NCBI GenBank assembly: GCA_965217265.1
Contig: CBDCHP010000018.1
Coordinates: forward strand, 434,001-498,000
Source of the DNA: JAGRGG01 sp965217265
GTDB lineage: Bacteria > Pseudomonadota > Alphaproteobacteria > Geminicoccales > Geminicoccaceae
DNA: 64,000 bases
Direction: 5' to 3'
Each line of letters opens with the position of its first letter. Within the stretch, counting starts at the first letter, position 1. A program made the translations under genes and the position numbers. Below are positions 34,383-42,137 of the stretch, piece by piece. The notes under the pieces are model-generated. The model worked only from the letters and a program-made list of their open reading frames with translations. It was not told the origin of the DNA and did no database searches.

Positions 34383-35182
34383 CCGGCGTTGCAACGGGGC
34401 CCGCCATCGTCGTCAAGGGCGTCTCCAAGAGCTTCGGCAAGCTGGAGGTGCTGCACGGCATCGACCTTGCCATCGAACGGGGCACGACGACCTGTTTGAT
34501 CGGCCCGTCCGGGTCGGGCAAGAGCACGCTGTTGCGCTGCATCGCCTTTTTAGAGGAGGCGACGGCGGGCACGATCCTCGTCAACGGCGCGCCGCTCGGC
34601 TTCACCGAAGGCCCCGACGGCGCCCGCGCGCGGCTGCCGACGGCCTCGATCCGCGAGGTGCGGGCGCAGATCGGCATGGTCTTCCAGCAGTTCAACCTCT
34701 GGCCGCACATGACAGCACTCGGCAACGTCGCCGAGGCGCTCAAGACCGTCCGGCGCCTGCCGCGCCGGCAGGCCGAGGAGCGGGGGATGGTCCAGTTGCG
34801 CAAGGTCGGGCTGGAGAACCGCGCCGGGCACTACCCGGCGCAACTCTCAGGGGGGCAGCAGCAGCGCGTGGCGATCGCCCGCGCGCTCGCGCTGCAGCCC
34901 GAGATCCTGCTCTTCGACGAGCCGACCTCGTCGCTCGACCCCGAACTGACCGGCGAGGTGTTGAACGTGATGCGGGCCTTGGCCGAGGACGGGATGTCGA
35001 TGGTCGTCGTCACCCACGAGATCGGCTTTGCCGCCACCGTCGGCCGGCACATCGCCTTTCTCGACCACGGCAAGCTGCTGCTCGACGGCCCGCCCGAGGA
35101 GGTCTTCGCCGCACCGCGGCACCCGCGCCTCGAACAGTTCCTCGAAACCTACCTCGACCGCGGCGCGGCGACGCTGGTCTGA
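34379..35182 (+). CDS. Amino acid (probably histidine) ABC transporter ATP-binding protein
   Basis: A 267-residue ATPase with Walker A GPSGSGKST, Q-loop FQQFNLWPHMT, signature LSGGQQQR, Walker B ILLFDEPTSSLD and VVTHEIGFA. The family is HisP/GlnQ. It contains a short insert (LGFTEGPDGARARLPTAS) between Walker A and the Q-loop, common in HisP-like members. hutC follows 14 bp later, so both are probably on one transcript. Confidence 0.9.
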   Translation: MTGVATGPAIVVKGVSKSFGKLEVLHGIDLAIERGTTTCLIGPSGSGKSTLLRCIAFLEEATAGTILVNGAPLGFTEGPDGARARLPTASIREVRAQIGMVFQQFNLWPHMTALGNVAEALKTVRRLPRRQAEERGMVQLRKVGLENRAGHYPAQLSGGQQQRVAIARALALQPEILLFDEPTSSLDPELTGEVLNVMRALAEDGMSMVVVTHEIGFAATVGRHIAFLDHGKLLLDGPPEEVFAAPRHPRLEQFLETYLDRGAATLV

Positions 35183-35196
35183 CGCCTGCCCGCCCG

Positions 35197-35946
35197 ATGA
35201 CCGACCCGCCCGCAACATCGGCAGGCCCGCGACCGACGGACGACGAACCGCGCTCGCTGCACCGGCGCATCCTGGCCGACATCGAGGGCGGCATCCGCTC
35301 CGGCGCGTGGCCGCCCGGCGCGCAGCTCCCGTTCGAGCAGGACCTCGCGGCGCGCTACGGCTGCTCGCGGATGACCGTCAACAAGGTGATGACCCGGCTG
35401 GTCGCGGCCGGGCTGATCGAGCGCCGGCGCAAGGCCGGCACCTTCGTCAAGCACCCGCATTCCCGCTCGGCCGTCATGGAGATCACCGACGTCAAGCGCG
35501 AGGTCGAGGCGCTCGGCCTCGCCTACGGCTTCGAGATCCTGCACCAAGCGCGGCGGCAGAGCACCGGGGCGGACGGCGCCCGGCTGGGGCTGGAGGGGCC
35601 GGTCGACCTCGTCGAGGTCGTCGCGCGCCACGACGCCGCCCGCCACCCCTTTTGCCTGGAGGAGCGGCTCATCAGCCTCGAAGCGGTGCCCGAGGCGGCG
35701 GCGGGCTTCCACGACCTCGCCCCCGGCGCTTGGCTAAGCGCCCGCGTTCCCTGGTCGACGGCCGAGCACCGGATCCGGGCGATCGGCGCGGAGGCAAAGG
35801 CCGCGGCGGCACTCTCGCTGCCCAAGGGCGCCCCCTGCCTGCGCATTGAGCGCCGCACCTGGAACGCGCGCGGGCCGATCACCTCGGTCTTCCTCACCTA
35901 CCCCGGCGAAAACCACGAGGTCGTCGCGCGCTTCGCCCCGGCCTGA
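35197..35946 (+). CDS. hutC: Histidine utilisation repressor (GntR family, HutC)
   Basis: A 249-residue GntR/HutC regulator. The N-terminal winged helix spans about residues 20-90, with LHRRILADIEGGIRSGAWPP, LAARYGCSRMTVNKVM and IERRRKAGTFVKHP. The C-terminal UTRA ligand domain includes VARHDAARHPFCLEERLI and WNARGPITSVFLTYPGE. HutC senses urocanate and controls hut genes; the candidate operator is at 31247. The ATG is at 35197, inside the ABC-hutC operon. Confidence 0.93.
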   Translation: MTDPPATSAGPRPTDDEPRSLHRRILADIEGGIRSGAWPPGAQLPFEQDLAARYGCSRMTVNKVMTRLVAAGLIERRRKAGTFVKHPHSRSAVMEITDVKREVEALGLAYGFEILHQARRQSTGADGARLGLEGPVDLVEVVARHDAARHPFCLEERLISLEAVPEAAAGFHDLAPGAWLSARVPWSTAEHRIRAIGAEAKAAAALSLPKGAPCLRIERRTWNARGPITSVFLTYPGENHEVVARFAPA

Positions 35947-36083
35947 CGCGGGATCGTCCCCGCCGCCGGCCCAGGGCGGCAGTCGAGACGCGCGGCCACG
36001 CCCGCATCACGCCCCCCCGTGGCCGCACGACGCCAAGCGGGCCCGCTTTCGCGCCGAAACGAGACTACGCGGAGGATCCGTCC

Positions 36084-37046
36084 TTACCCGAACGTGCGGG
36101 CGTAGTCGGCGGCCGTGACGCCGACCTGTCTGACGAAGGCGCGTCGCATACGTTGCACGTCCGCGAACCCGAACCGGGCCGCCACGGTCTGCAGCGGCGC
36201 GCCGTCCACCAGCGCGGTTCGCGCTTGATCCACGCGGACCCGCTCCAAGAACCGCATCGGCGAGAGGCCGGTCGAGGCCACGAAGCGGCGGCTCAGCGAG
36301 CGCGCGCTGGTCATGCCCTCCCGCGCCATCGCCTCCAACGTCCACGCGCGCGCGGGATCGGCGACGATCGTCTCCACCAGCCGCCCGAGGGCCGGCTCCA
36401 GCGCGTGCTGCGCGGTGAGCGCGGCGGAGAATTGCTCCTGTCCGCCCGAGCGGCGCATCTGCACGACCAGTTCCCGGCCGACGGCGAGCGCCGCGCCCGC
36501 GCCACGGTCGCGCCGAACGATGGCGAGCGCGAGGTCGATGCCGGCCGTCACCCCGGCGGACGTCAGCACGCGCTCGCCGTCGATGTAGATGCAATCCACG
36601 CGCCAGCGCACCCGTGGAAAGCGCTCGGCGGCGAACGCGGCGCGAGACCAGTGCGTGGTGGCCGCACGACCGTCCAACACCCCAGCCGCCGCCAGCAGTA
36701 GCGATCCGGAGCAGACCGCGATCAGCCGCCGGTCGGGTCGGGCTCCGTTCCAGACCGCGATCGCGTCCGTGACGGCGGACCGTTCGAGCTGCGCCGCGAC
36801 GCCGTTCCCGCCCGGCACGAGCAGATCGTCGGCGTCGCCGGCGGCGGACAGGACGGCGTCGGGCACCAAGCAAAGCCCGCAGGAAGCGCGCACCGGCCCG
36901 CCGTCCTCGCTGACGTAGCGAAGGGCGTAGGCGCGAGCACCGTCACGCCCGGCCTCCGAGAAAGCCTGCACGGGACCGGCGACGTCGAGCGCGTTGACCC
37001 CGTCGAACAGCAGGACGTCGATCCGACGGACAGTATTGCTGGCCAT
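36084..37046 (-). CDS. GlxA-family transcriptional regulator (DJ-1/PfpI domain plus AraC HTH)
   Basis: A 320-residue regulator. Residues 8-180 form a class I glutamine amidotransferase-like domain: DVLLFDGVNALDVAGPVQAF, LLVPGGNG and the nucleophile-elbow-like AVCSGSLLLAAAG. An AraC-type DNA-binding domain fills the last 100 residues (MAREGMTSARSLSRRFVAST, LQTVAARFGFADVQRMRRAF). It is divergent from the MFS gene at 37133 and probably controls it. Confidence 0.9.
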   Translation of the reverse strand: MASNTVRRIDVLLFDGVNALDVAGPVQAFSEAGRDGARAYALRYVSEDGGPVRASCGLCLVPDAVLSAAGDADDLLVPGGNGVAAQLERSAVTDAIAVWNGARPDRRLIAVCSGSLLLAAAGVLDGRAATTHWSRAAFAAERFPRVRWRVDCIYIDGERVLTSAGVTAGIDLALAIVRRDRGAGAALAVGRELVVQMRRSGGQEQFSAALTAQHALEPALGRLVETIVADPARAWTLEAMAREGMTSARSLSRRFVASTGLSPMRFLERVRVDQARTALVDGAPLQTVAARFGFADVQRMRRAFVRQVGVTAADYARTFG

Positions 37047-37049
37047 TTT

Positions 37050-37074
37050 TGGCGCCTAATTGTCGTTTTCGCCA
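37050..37074. promoter_or_regulatory. Inverted repeat between the GlxA regulator and MFS genes, candidate operator
   Basis: TGGCG (37050-37054) and CGCCA (37070-37074) face each other across a TAATTGTCGTTTT core in the 86-bp divergent gap. Position and AT-rich centre suit a regulator site or promoter. The assignment is by position and symmetry only. Confidence 0.35.
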
Positions 37075-37132
37075 GAAGACCTGCACGTTACCGTCCGCGC
37101 GATCAAGCCCGGTCAACCTTAAGAGCCCCGTC

Positions 37133-38335
37133 ATGTCCGTTCCCGTCGAGCAAGACCGCACCGGCGCGTCGAGCTTCGTTCTCCTGCTCGCCGCCAACGC
37201 CATCCTCGGGTCGGCGATGCCGATGCTCATCATCCTGGGCGGGTTGGCCGGCCTTCTACTCGCCCCGACGCCCGGCCTCGCGACCCTGCCGGCCTCCGTG
37301 CAGACCTTGGCCGGGCTCGCCGCGGCCGCCCCGCTCTCGCTGTTCATGGGACGCTATGGACGGCGTGCCGGCTTCATGCTCGGGGCGGGCCTCGCCGCCG
37401 CCGGCGGGCTCGCGGGCGTGTTCGGACTGTTCGGCGCGAACTTCTCTCTTCTGCTCGCGGGTCACTTCGCGCTCGGTGCGGCGCTCGCCTGCTTTCAGTA
37501 TTTTCGGTTCGCGGCGGCCGAGGCCGTGCCCGACCGCTGGCAGCCCGTGGCCATCTCCCTCGTCCTGTCGTCCGGGCTCCTGGCCGCCTTTGCCGGGCCG
37601 GAAGTGTTCGTTCGCGCCAAGGACGCGCTCGCCCCCGTCCCGTTCGCGGGCGCCTACGCCGCGATCGCCGTCATCGCGGCCATCGGCGTCCTGCCGCTCC
37701 TGTTCCTTCGAATGCCGGGCCCGATCAGGCCCGCGAACACCCCGTCGGCCCCGTCGATCGGCGTGCTGGCCGTCATGCGCCGCCCGGGCGTCGCGGTCGC
37801 CGTCGCGTCGGCCGCGACGTCGCAGGGCGTGATGGTGCTGTTGATGGCGCCCACGCCCCTGGCGATGGTCGGTTGCGGCTTCACGGAAACGGGTGCTGGC
37901 GACGTGATCCGCTGGCACGTCGTGGCGATGTTCGCGCCGAGCTTCTTCACGGGCTTTCTCATCCGCCGCTTCGGCGCGGCCGGGATCGTCCAAGTTGGAC
38001 TGGCCCTCTTGGGGGGCGCCGCGCTCATCGCCGCGGGCGGACTGACGCTGGCGCACTTCTACGCCTCGTTGGTCGTGCTGGGCGTCGGGTGGAACTTCGG
38101 CTTCATCGGCGCGACGAGCCTGTTGGCGAACGCCCTCGCGCCGTCGGAGCGGGCCGCGGTCCAAGGCGCGAACGACACGGCCGTCGCGCTGGCCTCGACC
38201 CTGTGCGCGTTCGCGTCCGGTGCGCTCGTCGTCGGCTACGGGTGGACGATCCTCGCCCTGCTCGCACTCCCGCTCGTGCTGATGACCGCCTTGGCCCTGT
38301 TGCGGGTGGCGCGCGAAGGCTCGCCCGCCGCTTGA
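37133..38335 (+). CDS. Major facilitator superfamily transporter
   Basis: A 400-residue inner-membrane protein with about 12 hydrophobic helices. MGRYGRRAGFMLGAGLAAAG matches the loop 2-3 motif of MFS carriers. ATG at 37133 is preferred to the longer frame from 37049, which would run through the promoter gap. The substrate is unknown; divergence from a GlxA-type regulator suggests an inducible exporter or importer. Confidence 0.85.
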   Translation: MSVPVEQDRTGASSFVLLLAANAILGSAMPMLIILGGLAGLLLAPTPGLATLPASVQTLAGLAAAAPLSLFMGRYGRRAGFMLGAGLAAAGGLAGVFGLFGANFSLLLAGHFALGAALACFQYFRFAAAEAVPDRWQPVAISLVLSSGLLAAFAGPEVFVRAKDALAPVPFAGAYAAIAVIAAIGVLPLLFLRMPGPIRPANTPSAPSIGVLAVMRRPGVAVAVASAATSQGVMVLLMAPTPLAMVGCGFTETGAGDVIRWHVVAMFAPSFFTGFLIRRFGAAGIVQVGLALLGGAALIAAGGLTLAHFYASLVVLGVGWNFGFIGATSLLANALAPSERAAVQGANDTAVALASTLCAFASGALVVGYGWTILALLALPLVLMTALALLRVAREGSPAA

Positions 38336-38484
38336 GGATCGGAAACGGGCGAGACCACCGTGCACCGGCTCGGGTGCAAATGCCCGCACGCCTCGATCAA
38401 GTCGCTACAGGCACCACACCCAAGGTCGTCGTCCTGGCGGGGCGCGAGGCCGTGGGTGAGGATCAACGATGGCCCTGACCGCCG

Positions 38485-38501
38485 AGGAGGCCTTGCCTCC
38501 T
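38485..38501 (+). terminator. Small hairpin downstream of the MFS gene
   Basis: AGGAGGC and GCCTCCT pair around CTT. It lies 150 bp past the MFS stop and has no T tract, so it is a weak candidate. The rest of 38336-38627 shows no gene. Confidence 0.25.
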
Positions 38502-38627
38502 GTCACGCTTAAGTCTGCTTTAGGGTTGAATATTTATCCCACCAAAGCTCTGACAGGCTGATCGTGGGCCGGGCATTGGGGCGGCGATCGGGCAGATCCG
38601 ATCGGGTGCAGTGGGGAGGCCGTCAAG

Positions 38628-39122
38628 GTTGTCACCGCCACGGCCGTCGGGTCCGACGCGCGGGTTCGCCTTCGAGGCCGCTACACCAAGCGCCACCAGT
38701 CGGCGCAGGCGCTGGGCCGGCACTTCCTCCTCATGTCGGCGGCGCCGCACAACGGCAAGGAGGCCGACTTGCAACCGTTCATGGCGCTGCTGGGCTGGAT
38801 AGCGACCGCTTCGAGGGCAGGTTCCGCGACGGCGTCCACGTCGGCGATGCGGGCGATCTCATGCGGCGGCTGACCAAGGAGGGGCTGCTCAAGTTCGATG
38901 GCCGGCCCTTGTTCCCCGAGCGCATCGCCGACACGGTCAAGTACAAGCCCTCGGACAACGAGGCCGCCGTCACCGATCGCGTGCGCGACGAGATGGACCG
39001 CGCCGAGCAGGTCGAGGACGGCGACGAGAAGCGCGAGCGCAACGTCGGCTTCGCCTTGCAGATCCTGCAGCGCCGACCCGCCTCCTCGCCCGCCGCCATC
39101 CACGAGAGCCTGAAGCGCCGTC
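38628..39122 (+). pseudogene. Internal fragment of an SNF2-type helicase gene
   Basis: YTKRHQSAQALGRHFLLMSA continuing APHNGKEADLQPFMALL (from 38682) is the SATPHNGKEEDF-type motif III block of large helicases. After a frame change near 38795, DSDRFEGRFRDGVHVGDAGD, LLKFDGRPLFPERIADTV and VGFALQILQRRPASSPAAIH follow, all characteristic of the same family. Both ends of the gene are missing. Such helicases occur in defence loci, including DISARM-like and helicase-methylase-ATPase systems. Confidence 0.75.
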
Positions 39123-39383
39123 TGCGAGAGCATGGCGCTCGCCATCGCATCGGTGCCGCGACGGCTGCTGTCGGCGGCGAGCCGGGTTGAGCTGACGCTG
39201 GTGGTCGAGGGGCGCAAGGACGAAGAAGGACGACGGAAGATCGCAGAATTCTTCGCCGAAATCGCCATCGAGGTTGCCCCCGTAACAATCAAGCAAGCCG
39301 AGTTCGCCTGCGGGGCGTTCCGCCGCTACGGCAAGGGCCGCCACCCGACAGCCGGCGACTGCTTCGCCTACGCGGCGGCGATG
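39123..39383 (+). pseudogene. Fragment of a VapC-type PIN-domain toxin
   Basis: VPRRLLSAASRVELTLVVEG, RKIAEFFAEIAIEVAPVT and FRRYGKGRHPTAGDCFAYAA match VapC proteins of this lineage. The first catalytic aspartate block (usually MVIDTSAL) is missing, and a few residues are lost before GDCFAYA. The fragment is fused in frame to the DUF1156 piece that follows, so it cannot be a working toxin. Confidence 0.75.
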
Positions 39384-39590
39384 ATCACCAAGGCCCTGAT
39401 CGCGTTCCCGCCGAAGGTCGCCGGCTTGCCGCCCGTCACCCGACGGCGCAGGCCGAGCTGAAGCGGGGCGGAGGGTGGAACGCCGTGGGGGCGCAGGGCC
39501 TCGCCGAGGACGTGCGCCACTACAAAAGGTGGATGCGCGACCAAGCGGAGAAGCGCATTCGGCCACCTCTACCCGAAGGCCGTCGGTGAA
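39384..39590 (+). pseudogene. Fragment of a DUF1156-type DNA methylase gene
   Basis: ITKALIAFPPKVAGLPPV, then in a shifted frame WNAVGAQGLAEDVRHYKRWM and RDQAEKRI, then in a third frame GHLYPKA, match a block of DUF1156 adenine methylases (compare NKALIEIPPKFAGRPPV and GLAEDVRYYG.WM). Two frameshifts occur within 200 bp. With the helicase piece next to it, this points to a dismantled phage-defence locus. Confidence 0.65.
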
Positions 39591-39591
39591 C

Positions 39592-39645
39592 CATCATCGG
39601 CAGAGCCGATGATCCGTCCCGTAGGGGAGCGGCAAAGCTGCCGAG
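39592..39645. repeat. Paired-hairpin palindromic repeat, copy 1
   Basis: ATCATCGGC AGA GCCGATGAT forms a 9-bp stem, followed by CCGTCCCGTAGGGGAG and a second hairpin CGGCAAAGCTGCCG. A diverged copy starts 125 bp downstream (39717). Confidence 0.7.
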
Positions 39646-39716
39646 GGCGCACGTCGCGCGCTTTGAGCTTGTCGAAGAACTCGGCCGCCGTGGCTTGGCC
39701 GCGCGACCCGGTCGTC

Positions 39717-39772
39717 CATGCTTGGCAGAGCCGAGCATCCGTCCCGCAGGGCGGCAGGCGGAGCCTGCCGAG
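39717..39772. repeat. Paired-hairpin palindromic repeat, copy 2
   Basis: ATGCTTGGC AGA GCCGAGCAT, then CCGTCCCGCAGGG and GGCAGGCGGAGCCTGCC, mirror copy 1 with compensatory changes in both stems. This suggests that structure is conserved. The right edge joins the IS5-like remnant. Confidence 0.7.
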
Positions 39773-40189
39773 GGGTCTGCGTGATCGCAAACGGCCAAGG
39801 CCGCGTCATCGCCTTTGCGCTTGCACCCGGCCAAGCGCACGAACTTCCCTTGGCCAGCAGGCTGCTCAAGGCGCTGCCCGGCACACCCAAACGGATCGTG
39901 GCTGACAAAGGCTACAGCAGCCATGCTCGGCGCGAGCGCGTTTGGGCCGGTGGTGCGCGGCCGCCGATCCCTTGCAAGCCCAACGAAGAGCAGGTCGCCT
40001 GTCATGCATGGATCTACGTCAACCGCAACCAAGTCGAACGCTTGTGGGGGCGGCTCAAAGAGTGGCGTGCGATCGCAACACGCGGAGCCCGTCCTCCGGC
40101 CGACAAAGCCGGACCGGGGGGAGAAGACCGCGTGCTCGTTCAGAGGCGTCCTATACCTCAAGGCCACCTTCGATTGGCTCAAGCTCTGA
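39773..40189 (+). pseudogene. Remnant of an IS5-family transposase
   Basis: GQAHELPLASRLLKALPGTP, KRIVADKGYSSHARRERVWA and WIYVNRNQVERLWGRLKEWR come from one frame; the end FRGVLYLKATFDWLKL comes from another and stops at 40189. These are the C-terminal half of an IS5-group DDE transposase, including the D of VADKGY and the E of VERLWGRLKEW. The N-terminal half is absent and inverted repeats were not identified. It lies against the palindromic repeat. Confidence 0.8.
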
Positions 40190-40326
40190 CACGGCCTAGT
40201 TCGTGCGTGTGTCACAAGCCGCCTGAAAAGGCGCGTCGCCCCCTCGCTCGAATATCCGCCTTTGGCCTTGTAGGGACCTGATTCCCAGAGTCGGGGCAGC
40301 GCTCTCGACCGCTCCCAGTTCTGCCC

Positions 40327-40530
40327 TCATACCTCCAGATCGTAGCGACACCCCCGCAGGTCGTCCACCGCGGGACGCTTGCGGCGGCGGCGGTCGCGGG
40401 CGGCGCGGGGCGCTTCGTCGGCAGCACCGTCTCGGGCGGCGTAAGGGCGGTAGCGGGCGGCGCCGCTGCGGCGCTCGGGGCGCCACGCGTCGCCGCCGGG
40501 CAGGATGATCGTCGCTTCTGGCTCGCGCAT
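40327..40530 (-). CDS. Small hypothetical protein, 67 residues
   Basis: An arginine-rich reading frame starting MREPEATIILPGGDAWRPER and ending DDLRGCRYDLEV. I recognise no family. It lies between the transposon debris and glmM. Codon use is GC-rich like the host, and the non-repetitive ends make it more than a random frame, but it could be a shadow. The rest of 40190-40691 shows no gene; the glmM promoter should lie in 40531-40691. Confidence 0.35.
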   Translation of the reverse strand: MREPEATIILPGGDAWRPERRSGAARYRPYAARDGAADEAPRAARDRRRRKRPAVDDLRGCRYDLEV

Positions 40531-40691
40531 CGGGCGGTCTTTGCGGTCGTGGGCTGTAGAGGTTGAGGATAGCGTTTGCGCGAAGCCTCTAGTGGCATTT
40601 GGGCGAAAGTGGGCCTAAGAGTACGGCCAAATCTTAACCGCCGTTCGGCAACCTCGCGCGGACAGTAGCGATAGACGGGTCTTCGACGATC

Positions 40692-42059
40692 ATGCAGCGG
40701 CAGTTCTTCGGCACCGACGGCATTCGCGGCACGGCCAACCTCTACCCGATGACGGCCGAGGTCGCCTTGGCGCTCGGCCGGGCGGCGGGCGAGGTGTTCG
40801 CCCGCGGCGACCACCTGCACCGGGTCGTCATCGGCAAGGACACGCGGCTGTCCGGCTACATGCTGGAGCCGGCGCTGACGGCGGGCTTCGTCTCGGCCGG
40901 GATGGACGTCATGCTGGTGGGGCCGATGCCCACCCCGGCGGTCGCCTTCCTCACCCGCTCGCTTCGGGCCGATCTCGGCGTCATGGTCTCGGCCTCGCAC
41001 AACCCCTACCAGGACAACGGCATCAAGCTGTTCGGCCCGGACGGGATCAAGCTCTCGGACCCGGACGAGGCCGAGATCGAGGCGCTGATGCGCCGTTACT
41101 TGAGCGGCGAGGCCCGCGACGGCAAGGCGACGCCGGCCGACCTCGGCCGGGCGCAGCGCCTCGACGACGCGCGCGGGCGCTACGTCGAGAACTTAAAGGC
41201 GAGCTTTCCCAAGGATTTGAGCTTGGGCGGGCTTAAAATCGCGGTCGATGCCGCGAACGGGGCCGCTTATCACATCGCGCCCGACCTGTTCTACGAACTC
41301 GGTGCCGAGGTCGTGCCGCTCGGCACCAAGCCGAACGGGCGCAACATCAACCTCGATTGCGGCTCGACCTGCCCCGGCCGCTTGGCGGCGGCGGTGGTCG
41401 AGGCCGAGGCGGACCTGGGCGTGGCCCTCGACGGCGACGCCGATCGGCTGATCTTGATCGACGAGCGCGGCCAGACCGTCGACGGCGACCAGTTGCTCGC
41501 CCTCATCACCCGCTCCTGGCTGCGCGCGGGTCTGTTGAAGGGCGACGGGATCGCCGCCACGCTGATGTCGAACTACGGCCTGGAGCGCTTCATCGAGACG
41601 CTCGGGCTCGACCTGCACCGGACCAAGGTCGGCGACCGCTACGTCGCCGAGGCCATGCGCGCGCACGGCCTCAACGTCGGCGGCGAGCAGTCGGGCCACA
41701 TCATCTTGAGCGACTTCGGCACGACCGGCGACGGCCTGCTCGCCGCCTTGCAGGTGCTGGCCGTGATGCGCCGCTCCGGGCGCGGCCTCGCCGAGACCGC
41801 GCGCTGCTTCACCCCGATCCCGCAGCGGCTGAAGAACATCCGCCACGAGGGTGGCGTCGACCTGGAGGCCCCGGCGCTGCGCGCGGCGCTGCGCGCGGCC
41901 GAAGCGCGGCTGGCGGGGCAAGGGCGCGTCGTCGTCCGCCCCTCCGGCACCGAGCCCCTGATCCGGGTCATGGTCGAGGCGGAGAGCGAGGCGGTGCTCG
42001 ACGAGGTCCTGGCCGAGGTCGGCGGCGCCATCGAGGCGGCGGCGCGGCGGGCGGCTTGA
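40692..42059 (+). CDS. glmM: Phosphoglucosamine mutase
   Basis: GlmM converts glucosamine-6-phosphate to glucosamine-1-phosphate for UDP-GlcNAc, peptidoglycan and LPS synthesis. The 455-residue protein starts MQRQFFGTDGIRGTANLYPM. It has the phosphorylated serine in MVSASHNPYQDNGIKLFG, the magnesium loop DGDADR, the sugar-binding GGEQSGHI, and the phosphate-binding RPSGTEPLIRVMVE. In many alphaproteobacteria it follows ftsH; here the upstream side has been replaced by mobile debris. Confidence 0.96.
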   Translation: MQRQFFGTDGIRGTANLYPMTAEVALALGRAAGEVFARGDHLHRVVIGKDTRLSGYMLEPALTAGFVSAGMDVMLVGPMPTPAVAFLTRSLRADLGVMVSASHNPYQDNGIKLFGPDGIKLSDPDEAEIEALMRRYLSGEARDGKATPADLGRAQRLDDARGRYVENLKASFPKDLSLGGLKIAVDAANGAAYHIAPDLFYELGAEVVPLGTKPNGRNINLDCGSTCPGRLAAAVVEAEADLGVALDGDADRLILIDERGQTVDGDQLLALITRSWLRAGLLKGDGIAATLMSNYGLERFIETLGLDLHRTKVGDRYVAEAMRAHGLNVGGEQSGHIILSDFGTTGDGLLAALQVLAVMRRSGRGLAETARCFTPIPQRLKNIRHEGGVDLEAPALRAALRAAEARLAGQGRVVVRPSGTEPLIRVMVEAESEAVLDEVLAEVGGAIEAAARRAA

Positions 42060-42086
42060 ATTTTCAACCAATAGTTTATTAAACTG

Positions 42087-42104
42087 CGGCGGAGATCACC
42101 GCCG
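42087..42104 (+). terminator. Hairpin after glmM
   Basis: CGGCGG and CCGCCG pair around AGATCA, 28 bp past the stop. Just before it is AGTTTATTAAACT (42073-42085), an AT-rich perfect inverted repeat that could belong to a promoter for the next gene. No T tract follows. Confidence 0.3.
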
Positions 42105-42137
42105 AAAGGGACGGCCCTGCCCGCCCGCCCGCTGCTC

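Noticed and set aside
39592..39772. Possible CRISPR array from the repeated palindromes
   Set aside because: There are only two diverged copies, no regular spacer length and no cas genes.
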